The notes beneath the pieces were generated by a model. That model was not told where the DNA came from and searched no databases. It saw nothing but the letters and a program-made list of their open reading frames with translations. The translations under genes were made by a program, and so were the position numbers. From Microcaldota archaeon (lineage in GTDB: Archaea > Micrarchaeota > Micrarchaeia > Micrarchaeales > CABMGC01), in the NCBI GenBank assembly GCA_023256495.1, contig JAGDXY010000027.1:6121-38987 (forward strand): a DNA stretch of 32,867 bases. Direction: 5' to 3'. Every line of letters begins with the position of its first letter. Within the stretch, counting starts at the first letter, position 1. Below are positions 1 to 8,061 of the stretch, piece after piece.

Positions 1-30
1 TGCATTTGGTGTTAGAGTCTCATCAGCCAT
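1..30 (-). CDS. 5' end of an unidentified gene running off the left edge
   Basis: The complement of the first 30 bases reads ATG followed by codons for MADETLTPNA. On the minus strand a GGTGAT ribosome site lies four bases before this ATG, the arrangement used by many genes in this window, so the start is probably real. Only ten residues are inside the window, too few to identify the protein. It is divergent from the L15e gene at 189 and lies in the compositionally atypical left block. Confidence 0.5.
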   Translation of the reverse strand, partial: MADETLTPNA

Positions 31-111
31 TTTTATCACCTTTATAAATTTACCAATATGTGTTATATTTATAAAATATTTAAATTTTTTTGGACTTGAT
101 TGATAAAAATG

Positions 112-132
112 TGAAGAAAAGTTTTTATAAAA
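112..132 (+). promoter_or_regulatory. BRE/TATA promoter of the first L15e gene
   Basis: A purine-rich BRE-like stretch (112-121) precedes a TTTTTATAAAA box (122-132). Initiation would fall near 155. The resulting leader contains AGGAG at 165-169 and GGTGAT at 179-184, so this mRNA is leadered, unlike the second L15e gene. Confidence 0.5.
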
Positions 133-188
133 AGGAATATTGATCCAAAAAGGGCGATGTTCATAGGAGAAGCCCGATGGTGATATAT

Positions 189-731
189 ATGGTAAAAAAT
201 ATGTACGATTTCATTGGTGAGATGTGGAAAAGGCCAAGGGAAGGTTTGCTAGGAGAGCTGCAGTGGCAAAGGATGATAGAATGGAGGAAGGGTCCTGCGG
301 TGGTCAGGATTGAGAGACCAACAAGGTTGGACCGTGCACGTGAACTTGGATACAAGGCAAAACAGGGTATTATTGTTGTCAGGTCCAGGGTAAGAAGAGG
401 AGGACTTAATAAGCCAGCCATTAGGGCAGGCAGAAGGCCAAAGAGAAAGGGAATACTAAAGATCACCATGAAGAAGAGTACAAAAAGGATTGCCGAGGAA
501 AGGGCAGCAAGGAGATATCCTAACATGGAGGTACTTAACTCCTACTATGTTGGGGAGGATGGTCTCTACAAATATTATGAGGTAATTCTCGTTGACAGAA
601 GCCATCCTGCAATAGTAAATGATAAAAATCTATCATGGATAACAAAACAAAAGGGTAGGGTTTTCAGGGGTAAAACATCCGCGGGTCAGAAGGGAAGGGG
701 CCTGAGGAAGTCCAGGGGTCTTAAAAGTTAA
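189..731 (+). CDS. rpl15e: Ribosomal protein L15e, Thermoplasmata-like second copy
   Basis: L15e is an archaeal/eukaryotic large-subunit protein that binds 23S rRNA. The protein is about 180 residues, basic, and shows the family blocks: [12 protein letters not shown] at the N-terminus, [32 protein letters not shown] and [17 protein letters not shown] chose ATG 189 because GGTGAT lies four bases upstream and MVKNMY matches the usual L15e start. ATG 177, preceded by AGGAG, is the alternative. The gene is odd here. A native L15e follows at 1502, and this copy uses 18 AGG, 7 AGA and 2 CGT for Arg, whereas the native copy uses 21 AGA and 4 AGG. From memory of family sequences it resembles Thermoplasmatales L15e. 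Transfer or an assembly join are both possible. Confidence 0.93.
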   Translation: MVKNMYDFIGEMWKRPREGLLGELQWQRMIEWRKGPAVVRIERPTRLDRARELGYKAKQGIIVVRSRVRRGGLNKPAIRAGRRPKRKGILKITMKKSTKRIAEERAARRYPNMEVLNSYYVGEDGLYKYYEVILVDRSHPAIVNDKNLSWITKQKGRVFRGKTSAGQKGRGLRKSRGLKS

Positions 732-1430
732 ATGAGAATCCTACAGATTTCAGACCTAGCACCTCCGCACATTGGCGGTATTGAAAAGGTGGTCTGGAGA
801 TACTCAAAACTACTGAAGGAAAGAGGGCATGATGTTACAATACTAACCTCAAAACTAAGGGAAACACCTTCAAGGGAGAACTTTGATGGTGTTGATTTCA
901 TAAGGGTTCCAAGATACATTCTATCATTCCCAAACATATATTCAAGAAATTTTGACATAATACACACCCATTCCTATTTTTCATTTTTCTCCCTTGGTCT
1001 GGAGAAAAAATTTACAGAGAAGATAATAATAAAACACGTTCACAGTGTATATGGTGAAGAGCTGGAGGAATTTACAGGATGGTCTTTTTCAAGAATATTT
1101 TCAGGTATTGTTTGGATTCTTATAGGTTTATCTGTATTTCTACCATTTAAAATTCTAATTGCAAGCGTATTTTATATAATAAGAGCGTTTATAGTAAGTT
1201 CTGGTACGTCAGCAAGAAGCGTGATAAGCATAAATGGAATTGATAAAGAAGATTACGGAACAGCTACAAGCATACAAGGTGTAGCTACAAGACTGTTTCA
1301 AACAAGTAGTGCTCTTGATGGTTATCTCCTCGATTTAGATCCAATACTGCCTTTATTCTTTGGTGGATTATTTATAATCTTTAGCGGTCTACTTTACAAG
1401 AAAATTTTCAAAAAAATAAAGCTAGATTAA
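732..1430 (+). CDS. Chimeric ORF: glycosyltransferase family 4 N-terminus joined to MFS transporter C-terminus
   Basis: Residues 1 to about 117 look like the N-terminal Rossmann half of a GT4 glycosyltransferase: MRILQISDLAPPHIGGIEK, LKERGHDVTILTS, IIHTHSYFSFFS and HVHSVYGEEL. From about residue 120 the protein becomes hydrophobic and matches the last part of an MFS transporter: two membrane segments, then an SGTSARSVISINGIDKEDYG-type loop, GVATRLFQTSSALDGYL and a final membrane segment with a KKIFKKIK tail. The GT4 acceptor/donor half and the first MFS helices are absent, so neither activity is likely. Codon style changes near 1080-1110, from the AGG-rich block to the AGA-rich native type. 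The start abuts the L15e stop at 731. It is best treated as a fusion of two gene fragments or an artefact. Confidence 0.75.
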   Translation: MRILQISDLAPPHIGGIEKVVWRYSKLLKERGHDVTILTSKLRETPSRENFDGVDFIRVPRYILSFPNIYSRNFDIIHTHSYFSFFSLGLEKKFTEKIIIKHVHSVYGEELEEFTGWSFSRIFSGIVWILIGLSVFLPFKILIASVFYIIRAFIVSSGTSARSVISINGIDKEDYGTATSIQGVATRLFQTSSALDGYLLDLDPILPLFFGGLFIIFSGLLYKKIFKKIKLD

Positions 1431-1472
1431 TCTCGAAAAGACTTCTATATTATATATTAAACTATTTATATC

Positions 1473-1480
1473 TTTATATA
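1473..1480 (+). promoter_or_regulatory. TATA box of the native L15e-Pcc1-gyrBA operon
   Basis: TTTATATA is centred about 26 bases before ATG 1502. That spacing would start the transcript at or next to the A of the ATG, giving a leaderless mRNA. A second T/A-rich box (1465-1470) lies just upstream. Confidence 0.5.
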
Positions 1481-1501
1481 CAAAATATTATTGTGGTTTA
1501 A

Positions 1502-2071
1502 ATGGGTGCTTCTAAGTATATTTTATCAACAATGCAAGAAGAATATAAGAAAAGAAATGATTTATTAAGAGAAAAGATAGCAAAGTGGAGAAAAGAAGGC
1601 TCTATAGTAAGAGTAAAAAGACCAACAAATATAGCAAGGGCTCATCAATTAGGATACAAAGCAAAACAAGGAGTAATAATAGTAAGAGTAATGGTAAGAA
1701 AAGGTTCTAGTAAAAGAGAAAAGCCAGATAATGCAAGAAAACCTGCTAGAAATGGTAGATTCTTTAATTATAGAAAATCAGCCCAAGCAATAGCAGAAGA
1801 GAGGGCAGCTAGAAAATATAGAAATTGTGAAGTATTAAACTCTTATTATGTAGGTGAAGATGGTGTATATAAGTTCTATGAAGTTATATTATTAGATAGA
1901 GCACATCCTTCAATAACAAATGATAATGAATATAAGCATATAGTTGATAAAAAAGGAAGAGCCTTTAGAGGGTTAACAAGGGCAGGAAGAAAGCATAGAG
2001 GTATATTAAACAAAGGTTTTGGAAGCTATAAGAATAGACCTAGCAAAAGAGAGAATGAGAGGATTAAATGA
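1502..2071 (+). CDS. rpl15e: Ribosomal protein L15e, native copy
   Basis: A 189-residue basic protein of the 50S subunit with the L15e core: [60 protein letters not shown] and GRAFRGLTRAGRKHRG. The first 35 residues diverge from the canonical MYKYIREAWKRP start. Codon use is the AGA/TTA/ATA-rich style of the rest of the window, so I take this as the resident gene. It heads a tight operon: its TGA overlaps the next ATG (ATGA at 2068-2071). A TATA box about 26 bases upstream suggests a leaderless start. The neighbouring copy at 189 makes this organism apparently diploid for L15e, unless the left edge is misassembled. Confidence 0.95.
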   Translation: MGASKYILSTMQEEYKKRNDLLREKIAKWRKEGSIVRVKRPTNIARAHQLGYKAKQGVIIVRVMVRKGSSKREKPDNARKPARNGRFFNYRKSAQAIAEERAARKYRNCEVLNSYYVGEDGVYKFYEVILLDRAHPSITNDNEYKHIVDKKGRAFRGLTRAGRKHRGILNKGFGSYKNRPSKRENERIK

Positions 2072-2289
2072 GAGCTTATCTAGAGCTAGAGCTAGATAAA
2101 GAACCAAATTACTATCTTTCTTTATTTGATAAGATAAAAGAGTATAAGAGAAGCAAGTTATCAATGAGGGGCGAGAATAACAAGCTTATTATAGATATAG
2201 AAGCAAAAGATCTTGTAGCTCTAGCTGCAACTATGAGCAGTATTACAAAACAATTGCTTATTATTTCTAAAGCACAAAAACTCGTGTAA
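2068..2289 (+). CDS. pcc1: KEOPS complex subunit Pcc1-like protein
   Basis: A 73-residue protein with the alpha/beta pattern of Pcc1: an N-terminal strand YLELEL, a helix around SLFDKIKEYKR, then KLIIDIEAKDLVALAATMSSITKQL. The last segment matches the Pcc1 signature of a strand, the A-x-D-hhALxA motif and a long helix. Pcc1 is the dimerising subunit of KEOPS, which makes the t6A modification on ANN-decoding tRNAs in the cytoplasm. The gene overlaps the L15e stop by four bases and ends two bases before gyrB, so it is translated from the same message. The other KEOPS genes (Kae1, Bud32, Cgi121) are not in the window. The short length makes the call moderate rather than certain. Confidence 0.72.
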   Translation: MRAYLELELDKEPNYYLSLFDKIKEYKRSKLSMRGENNKLIIDIEAKDLVALAATMSSITKQLLIISKAQKLV

Positions 2290-2291
2290 AC

Positions 2292-4184
2292 ATGGCCGAT
2301 GAGTATAACGCTTCTAAAATAATAGTATTGGAAGGACCTGAAGGTATAAGGAAAAGGCCTGCAATGTATATAGGCTCAACTGGAATAAATGGCTTGCTAC
2401 ACTTGCTTTTTGAGGTAATAGATAATGCAGTAGATGAGGCATTAGCTGGATATGCAAACAAGATAGATGTTAAAATAGAAAAAGATGTGGATTCTGTTGA
2501 TATAGCAGAAGTAAGCGATAATGGAAGGGGAATACCTGTAGATACTATACCAAAATACAACAAGAGTGCATTAGAAGTAATAATGACAACATTGCACAAA
2601 GGTGCTAAATTCAATAATGATGTTTATAAAGTATCTGGCGGTTTGCATGGTGTTGGCTTAACAGTAGTCAACGCTTTATCAGAATTTGTAGAAGTTACTG
2701 TAAAAAGAGATGGCAAAATATATAGACAAAGATTTTCTAAAGGTAATGTAATATCTAATCTAGAGATAATAGGAGAAACTAATGAAAGAGGTACTACAGT
2801 AAGATTTAAGCCAGATAAAGAGATATTTCAGGTTGTAAACTTTGATTATGAAGCAATAAAAGAGAGGCTTAGAAATACTGCTTTTCTAAATAAGGGCATA
2901 AGATTAACTCTAAAGTATTATGATAAAGAACCAGAAGAATTTTATTCAGAAAAGGGCATATTAGACTTTTTAGACTTATTGTCAAAAGAAAAAACAAAGA
3001 TAAGTAATGATGTATATGCCTATAAAAAAGTAGATGATATTGTAGTTGAGTTTGCATTTAGATATGTAAACTCTTATGATGAGCTTGTAAAAAGCTTTGT
3101 AAATTCTATAGAAACACCAGAAGGTGGTACTCATTTCATAGGTTTTAGATCAGGATTGGCAAGAGCTATAACTAGCTATATGCAAAAAAACCAGATAAAA
3201 AGTGACGCAAAGATAGAAGGTGATGATACAAGAGAAGGTTTAGTAGGCATAATAAGTATATTAATGCCAAATCCAGAATTTGAAGGACAAACAAAAGAAA
3301 AATTAGGCAATACAAAAATAAAGAATATTGTAGAAAGCATAGTATATGATACTGTCTATAGATATTTAGAAGAACATCCAAACGATGCTAAGATGATAAT
3401 AGAGAAGGTAATCAGTGCAGCAATAGCTAGAGAAAGCGCAAAAAAGGCAAGAGAATTAGCAAGGAAAAAGAGTATTTTTGAAAGCAACATATTACCAGGA
3501 AAACTTGCTGATTGTAGTTTAGATGATCCATCAAAGACAGAGCTATTCATTGTAGAAGGTGAGAGCGCAGGTGGTTCTAGCAAACAAGGTAGAGACAAGA
3601 ATATACAAGCAATATTGCCTCTAAGAGGTAAGATATTAAATGTTGAAAAAGCAAGTCCAAATAAGATATTTAACAATGAGGAGATTAGAGCAATAATAAC
3701 AGCATGTGGCACTGGGGTTGGAGAACAATTTAATATAAATAAGCTAAGATATGGAAAAATAATAATAATGAGCGATGCAGATGTAGATGGAAGTCATATA
3801 AGGGCATTGCTTCTAACATTCTTTTATAGATATATGCCAGAGCTAATTAAACAAGGCCATATCTATGTTGCACAGCCTCCATTATATAAGCTAACAAAAG
3901 GAAAAGAGATTTATTATTTCTATAGCGATGATTCTTTACAAAAGAAGTTAAATGAACTAGGAAACAATGTAACTGTGCAGAGATTCAAAGGTTTAGGTGA
4001 GATGAATCCACAACAACTATGGGAAACTACTATGAATCCAGAGACAAGAATAATAAAGCAGATAAATATAGAAGATGCAAAAAAGGCAGATGAATTATTT
4101 ACAATATTAATGGGTTTAAATGTTGCAAAGAGAAGAGCCTTTTTAGAAGAACATGCACATGAAGTTCAATTCTTAGATGTGTGA
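2292..4184 (+). CDS. gyrB: DNA gyrase subunit B
   Basis: ATPase subunit of the type IIA topoisomerase that introduces negative supercoils, acting as A2B2 with GyrA. The 630-residue protein has, in order, the GHKL ATPase with E41, N45 and D48 in [21 protein letters not shown] (about 76-82) and GGLHGVG (about 116-122). Then come the transducer, the TOPRIM domain with EGESAGG (422-428), [12 protein letters not shown], and DADVDG (495-500) for metal binding. The C-terminal [21 protein letters not shown] block binds GyrA. It lacks the large insert of enterobacterial GyrB. ATG 2292 follows the pcc1 stop by two bases without a clear ribosome site, so translation is probably coupled. Gyrase is common in euryarchaea and DPANN and is thought to derive from bacteria. 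Confidence 0.98.
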   Translation: MADEYNASKIIVLEGPEGIRKRPAMYIGSTGINGLLHLLFEVIDNAVDEALAGYANKIDVKIEKDVDSVDIAEVSDNGRGIPVDTIPKYNKSALEVIMTTLHKGAKFNNDVYKVSGGLHGVGLTVVNALSEFVEVTVKRDGKIYRQRFSKGNVISNLEIIGETNERGTTVRFKPDKEIFQVVNFDYEAIKERLRNTAFLNKGIRLTLKYYDKEPEEFYSEKGILDFLDLLSKEKTKISNDVYAYKKVDDIVVEFAFRYVNSYDELVKSFVNSIETPEGGTHFIGFRSGLARAITSYMQKNQIKSDAKIEGDDTREGLVGIISILMPNPEFEGQTKEKLGNTKIKNIVESIVYDTVYRYLEEHPNDAKMIIEKVISAAIARESAKKARELARKKSIFESNILPGKLADCSLDDPSKTELFIVEGESAGGSSKQGRDKNIQAILPLRGKILNVEKASPNKIFNNEEIRAIITACGTGVGEQFNINKLRYGKIIIMSDADVDGSHIRALLLTFFYRYMPELIKQGHIYVAQPPLYKLTKGKEIYYFYSDDSLQKKLNELGNNVTVQRFKGLGEMNPQQLWETTMNPETRIIKQINIEDAKKADELFTILMGLNVAKRRAFLEEHAHEVQFLDV

Positions 4185-4192
4185 TGATTAAT

Positions 4193-6583
4193 ATGGCAGA
4201 GTTAATAAAATCTAGATTAGAAGAAGAATTACAAAATAGTTATTTAGAATATGCAATGAGTGTTATAGTAGGTAGAGCTATACCAGACGTTAGAGATGGA
4301 CTTAAGCCAGTACAAAGGAGAATATTATATACAATGTATAATCTAAATAATTTTTCAAACCAGCCAACAAAAAAGAGTGCAAAGATTGTTGGCGATTGCA
4401 TGGGAAAGTATCATCCACATGGCGATGCTGCTATTTATGATTCATTAGTAAGAATGGCCCAACCTTTTGCAACAAATTATCTTTTGGTTGATGGTCAAGG
4501 TAACTTTGGTTCAATAGATGGAGATCCGCCTGCAGCAATGAGGTATACAGAAGTAAGATTAACAAAGATTGCAGAAGAAATGCTAGAAGATTTAGAAAAG
4601 AATGCTGTTGATTTTATACCAAACTTTGATGCAACAGAGGAAGAGCCAGTAGTATTGCCTGCAAAGGTTCCAAATCTATTAATAAATGGTAGCTCTGGTA
4701 TAGCAGTTGGTGTAGCAACTAATATACCACCACATAATTTAGCAGAGGTATGTGATGCAATAATATATAGATTAAACAATAAAAATGCAGAGATAAAAGA
4801 TATAATAAATATAATAAAAGGGCCTGATTTTCCTACAGGAGGTATAGCAATAATGAATAAAGATGCTATAGAGGGCTATATAACAGGAAGAGGACAAATT
4901 ACAATAAGAGCCTATGCAGAGATAAATAATGAAAAGAAGATAATAAGAATTACTGAAATACCATATACAGTAAACAAAGCAATGCTAATAAGAAAAATAG
5001 CGGATTTAGTAAAAGAAAAAAAGATAAGCGGAATAGAGGATATTAGAGATGAAAGTGATAAAGAAGGAATTAGCATAATAATAGAATTAAGAAAAGATAT
5101 AGATCCAAATCAAATGCTAAACTTCCTTTATAAAAACACTCAATTAGAGATTACTTATCCTATAATAAACTTAGCTGTATATAAAAATGGAATAAAGCTA
5201 TTCAATATATTAGAGCTTATCGATGCTTATATAGAGCATAGGAGAGAGGTCATAAGAAGAAGAACAGAATTTGATCTAAAGATAGCAAAAGAAAGGTTAA
5301 ATATAGTAGATGGCCTTCTTATCGCTCTAGAACATATAGATGAGATAATAAAGATAATAAGAAATGGTGAAGATGCAAATTCTGTAAAGAAGGAATTAAT
5401 AGAGAAGTTTTCAATAAATGAAAAACAAGCAGAAGCTATATTGGATATGAAACTAAGCAAATTAACAAAATTAGAGAATAAAAGCCTATTGAATGAAAAA
5501 GACGAATTACTAAATAAGATAAACAATTATGAAACAATATTATCTAAGCAAGAGGAGATAGATAACATAATAAAAAATGAATTAGAAGAACTAAAAAAGA
5601 AATATGGACGTGAAAGGAGAACTAGATTATTGTTTGAAGAGTTTAATGAGATAAATGAAGAGGATACAATAATAAATACAGATGTAGTTATATTAATAAC
5701 TAATAAAGGCTATGTAAAGAGATTACCACTTAGCGAATATAGATTACAAATGAGAGGAGGAAAAGGAATAATATCAATGAAAATAAGCGAAGGAGACTAT
5801 GTAAAGCAAGTAATAACAACAAAAAATAGAAATTACTTATTAGCACTGACAAACAAAGGCAGAGCATATTGGATTAAAGCTTATGAGATACCTGAAATGC
5901 AAAGGTATGCAGAAGGCAAAGTAATAAATAATTTGATTAACTTGCAAAACGATGAAAAAATAGTAAAGATTGTCTCATTGGATGATTTCAATTCTAATAT
6001 CATAATACTAACTAAAAAAGGAATTATAAAGAAAATGCCTTTATTATTATTCTCTAACCCTAGAATTACAGGTATAATAGCGATAAAAATAGATGAAAAT
6101 GATGAAGTAAAAGATGCAATTGTTTACAAAGAAAAAGAGAATATAATAATAACTACAAAGCTTGGTATGTCTTTAAGATTTAAAGAAAGCGAAGTAAAAC
6201 AAATGGGCAGAGTAGCAAAGGGGGTAAGAGGTATAAGGCTTAAAGCTCAGGACGAAGCGCAGAATATAATTGCATGCAATGAAAGCGGTAATATATTAAC
6301 AATAAGTGAAAATGGATTTGGCAAAATTACTAATATAGGTGAATATAGACTACAGCATAGAGGGGGTATAGGTATAAAAACAATGAGAATAACTGAAAAA
6401 ACAGGCAGTGTTGTAAAATCATTATTTATAAAAGATGAAGAAGCATTACTAATAGTAAGCTCATCTGGAATATCAATACAAATACCAATATCATCTATAA
6501 GAGAAACCGGAAGAGTTGCAAGTGGAGTAAAGTTGATTAGATTAGATGAAAATGAAAGAGTAGTAGATGCAAGCCTCATTTAA
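4193..6583 (+). CDS. gyrA: DNA gyrase subunit A
   Basis: Breakage-reunion subunit of gyrase. The protein has [30 protein letters not shown], the winged-helix [19 protein letters not shown] and the catalytic Tyr in [10 protein letters not shown] (residue 118 from this start). Tower and coiled-coil regions follow (about 330-480), then a C-terminal six-bladed beta-pinwheel (about 490-796). The pinwheel keeps a GyrA box, QMRGGKG, at about 519-525, one change from the bacterial QRRGGKG. That favours a supercoiling gyrase over a topo IV-like enzyme. I chose ATG 4193 because GTGAT (4181-4185) lies seven bases before it. GTG 4181 and ATG 4184 (overlapping the gyrB stop) are in the same frame. No long acidic C-terminal tail is present. 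Confidence 0.97.
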   Translation: MAELIKSRLEEELQNSYLEYAMSVIVGRAIPDVRDGLKPVQRRILYTMYNLNNFSNQPTKKSAKIVGDCMGKYHPHGDAAIYDSLVRMAQPFATNYLLVDGQGNFGSIDGDPPAAMRYTEVRLTKIAEEMLEDLEKNAVDFIPNFDATEEEPVVLPAKVPNLLINGSSGIAVGVATNIPPHNLAEVCDAIIYRLNNKNAEIKDIINIIKGPDFPTGGIAIMNKDAIEGYITGRGQITIRAYAEINNEKKIIRITEIPYTVNKAMLIRKIADLVKEKKISGIEDIRDESDKEGISIIIELRKDIDPNQMLNFLYKNTQLEITYPIINLAVYKNGIKLFNILELIDAYIEHRREVIRRRTEFDLKIAKERLNIVDGLLIALEHIDEIIKIIRNGEDANSVKKELIEKFSINEKQAEAILDMKLSKLTKLENKSLLNEKDELLNKINNYETILSKQEEIDNIIKNELEELKKKYGRERRTRLLFEEFNEINEEDTIINTDVVILITNKGYVKRLPLSEYRLQMRGGKGIISMKISEGDYVKQVITTKNRNYLLALTNKGRAYWIKAYEIPEMQRYAEGKVINNLINLQNDEKIVKIVSLDDFNSNIIILTKKGIIKKMPLLLFSNPRITGIIAIKIDENDEVKDAIVYKEKENIIITTKLGMSLRFKESEVKQMGRVAKGVRGIRLKAQDEAQNIIACNESGNILTISENGFGKITNIGEYRLQHRGGIGIKTMRITEKTGSVVKSLFIKDEEALLIVSSSGISIQIPISSIRETGRVASGVKLIRLDENERVVDASLI

Positions 6584-6587
6584 TAAA

Positions 6588-6600
6588 AAAGATTTTTTAA
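6588..6600 (+). terminator. Possible oligo-T terminator after gyrA
   Basis: Five bases after the gyrA stop an A-run is followed by GATTTTTTAATC, a T6 tract inside a weak GATT/AATC stem. Archaeal RNA polymerase stops at T-runs, so this could end the gyrase message. The AT-rich context makes the assignment weak. Confidence 0.3.
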
Positions 6601-6633
6601 TCTATTTGTATTATATATTCTAGAGGCGATAGG

Positions 6634-6912
6634 ATGAGATTATCTGCAATATATAATATGGATATCTATAGTGCAGAAGGTCAATATGTTGGAAATGTGA
6701 AGGATTTAATACTAGACTTACAGGAGGGTGCTATAACAAGATTACTTTTGGTACCTTGGAAAAATATGAAAGGCGATCCAAAAAGAGTATTAAAAGAGCA
6801 AAGCATAAGATATGAAAGCGTAAAGAGCGTTGGAGATGTTGTTGTAGTAAGTGGAAAACAAGAAAGCACTTCACAACAAGCAACACCAGAAGAAATAAAT
6901 GACTTAAGATAA
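6634..6912 (+). CDS. PRC-barrel domain protein
   Basis: A 92-residue protein that is almost entirely one PRC-barrel: LSAIYNMDIYSAEGQYVGNV, KDLILDLQEGAITRLLLVPW, then IRYESVKSVGDVVVVSG, the usual order of beta strands with the YVGxV turn. A short Gln/Ser-rich tail follows. PRC-barrels are small beta barrels used as protein-protein adaptors. In euryarchaea, single-domain versions (CdpB1/CdpB2) link SepF to the FtsZ division machinery, but I cannot tell whether this is one of them. The start is set by GAGGCGAT (6623-6630) three bases before the ATG. The gene follows gyrA by 50 bases and meets the next gene tail to tail, with only three bases between the stops. Confidence 0.82.
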   Translation: MRLSAIYNMDIYSAEGQYVGNVKDLILDLQEGAITRLLLVPWKNMKGDPKRVLKEQSIRYESVKSVGDVVVVSGKQESTSQQATPEEINDLR

Positions 6913-6915
6913 ATT

Positions 6916-7848
6916 TTATAGTCTTCTTTTAATTTCTTTTATTATATAATTACCTTTATTTCTTTCTTCATCTCCTTCTGCAGCTTTATTTAATGCTCTG
7001 CGTAAGTAATTTTCTAGCACTATACCTGGTTTATATGACCACTTACCCATCAAGATTTCATATGATATTACTTTTGCAATTAGGATATTTGTCTCTGGAT
7101 CTAAAATCAGATTAGTAATTGCATTCTTAAACTCTTTATTATCAATATTATCATAAGCATCTTTAATATTATTTATAGATTCTTTAATTGCATTTGCAAT
7201 TAATGAAGTCGCTTCGTCTATCTCTACATAATCAATATTAAGAAGTAAACGCATAGCCCTAGTAGATCTTTTTTCATTTATTGATAGTGGTGTTAGAAAT
7301 GTGGATGCTAATGCTTGGTTATTTAAAACTCTAACCTCTGTTTCAAAACTACACGAACTATCAATTTTTGTATAATATTTTATATAATTACATTCATCAG
7401 AATTAAATTTAATAGATATGTTAGTAGATATGCTGTACTCTGAAAGGATTTCTGTTGGTATACCACTTACTGTAGTAGATGAATTAAAAACATCAAGATC
7501 AAGGTTATAATCAGATAATATGCGCTTACTAAAGACCGTAAAAGGTACAATATTTGCTACTTGCATATTATCTACTATTTTTAATTTATATATTAAAGGA
7601 TATTCCTTATATCCTTTAGAAACAAGCTCCTCTCTATTGTCTTTAGCTAATACATCCAAATCTCTTGTTAGTGGATAAATTAATTTGTATTGAGATCTTC
7701 TCAATAAAGAAATGAAAGCAACACCTCCAATAAGTGTAGGCTCTTGAAGTTCTTCTATGCTTAAGAATGAAAACTTAAAGTGTGACAAATCCCTCTTATT
7801 TAATTTTTCTATCAATTCGCTTCCTAAAACATAATTTTTCACTGACAT
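6916..7848 (-). CDS. Nucleotidyltransferase-fold protein, unknown role
   Basis: A 310-residue protein I do not recognise as a named family. Residues 38-66 contain GGVAFISLLRR followed by PLTRDLDVL. This fits the nucleotidyltransferase (AbiEii/MNT-like) pattern of a GG turn, a helix, and a strand carrying two acids (D63 and D65) for metal binding. The middle is beta-rich, with a possible second half-site around residues 150-175 (SIKFNSDECNYIKYYTK). The C-terminal third is helical, with an RRALNKAAEGDEERN segment and a basic end. Similar folds occur as toxins, antitoxins and sugar- or RNA-modifying enzymes, and I cannot choose between them. No obvious antitoxin partner is adjacent. A TATA-like box at 7873-7888 (minus) predicts a short or absent leader. 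Confidence 0.6.
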   Translation of the reverse strand: MSVKNYVLGSELIEKLNKRDLSHFKFSFLSIEELQEPTLIGGVAFISLLRRSQYKLIYPLTRDLDVLAKDNREELVSKGYKEYPLIYKLKIVDNMQVANIVPFTVFSKRILSDYNLDLDVFNSSTTVSGIPTEILSEYSISTNISIKFNSDECNYIKYYTKIDSSCSFETEVRVLNNQALASTFLTPLSINEKRSTRAMRLLLNIDYVEIDEATSLIANAIKESINNIKDAYDNIDNKEFKNAITNLILDPETNILIAKVISYEILMGKWSYKPGIVLENYLRRALNKAAEGDEERNKGNYIIKEIKRRL

Positions 7849-7872
7849 AAAATGGTTTTTATATAAAAAATG

Positions 7873-7888
7873 TTTTTAAATCTTTCCT
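7873..7888 (-). promoter_or_regulatory. Promoter of the nucleotidyltransferase-fold gene
   Basis: On the minus strand a GGAAAGA BRE-like element runs into TTTAAAAA, centred roughly 30 bases before ATG 7848. It is back to back with the 5S promoter. Confidence 0.4.
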
Positions 7889-7903
7889 ATAAATTAAGGT
7901 AAA

Positions 7904-7921
7904 AAAGAAAGTTTAAATATA
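7904..7921 (+). promoter_or_regulatory. 5S rRNA promoter (BRE and TATA)
   Basis: AAAGAAAG (7904-7911) is followed directly by TTTAAATATA (7912-7921). The box centre is 27 bases before the predicted first base of 5S rRNA at 7944, the classical archaeal spacing. This is the best-anchored promoter in the window because the RNA end is fixed by structure. Confidence 0.75.
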
Positions 7922-7943
7922 TTTAACAATATAATAAAATATT

Positions 7944-8060
7944 GGTCAAACGGCCATAGAAGAGGGGAAACGCCCGAACCCTTACCGAACTCGGAAGCTA
8001 AGCCCTCTTCGCCATGCTAGTACTGCTCTTATGAGTGGGAACGTATGGTGCTGTTTGGCC
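7944..8060 (+). rRNA. rrf: 5S ribosomal RNA
   Basis: A 117-base 5S rRNA. The terminal stem pairs GGTCAAAC (7944-7951) with GTTTGGCC (8053-8060), seven Watson-Crick pairs and one G-U pair. Universal internal segments are present: GGCCATAG near the 5' end, ACGCCCGAACCC, CCGAACTCGGAAGCTAAGCCC for helix III/loop B-C, and TAGTACTG with GTGGGAAC for the helix IV-V arm. It stands alone: no 16S, 23S or tRNA is nearby, and it has its own promoter. Its 3' end is one base short of the stop codon of the convergent idi2 gene at 8062, so any extended transcript would be antisense to that gene. Confidence 0.95.
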
Positions 8061-8061
8061 A

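Noticed and set aside
161-526. Minus-strand hydrophobic ORF opposite the first L15e
   Set aside because: It is the complement of a strongly conserved basic ribosomal protein; its hydrophobicity comes from antisense Lys/Arg codons.
1110-1430. Functional MFS transporter
   Set aside because: Only the last few helices are present, and they are fused to an unrelated glycosyltransferase segment.
6916-7848. Complete type IV (AbiE-like) toxin-antitoxin pair
   Set aside because: No adjacent winged-helix antitoxin gene; the neighbours are a PRC-barrel gene and 5S rRNA.
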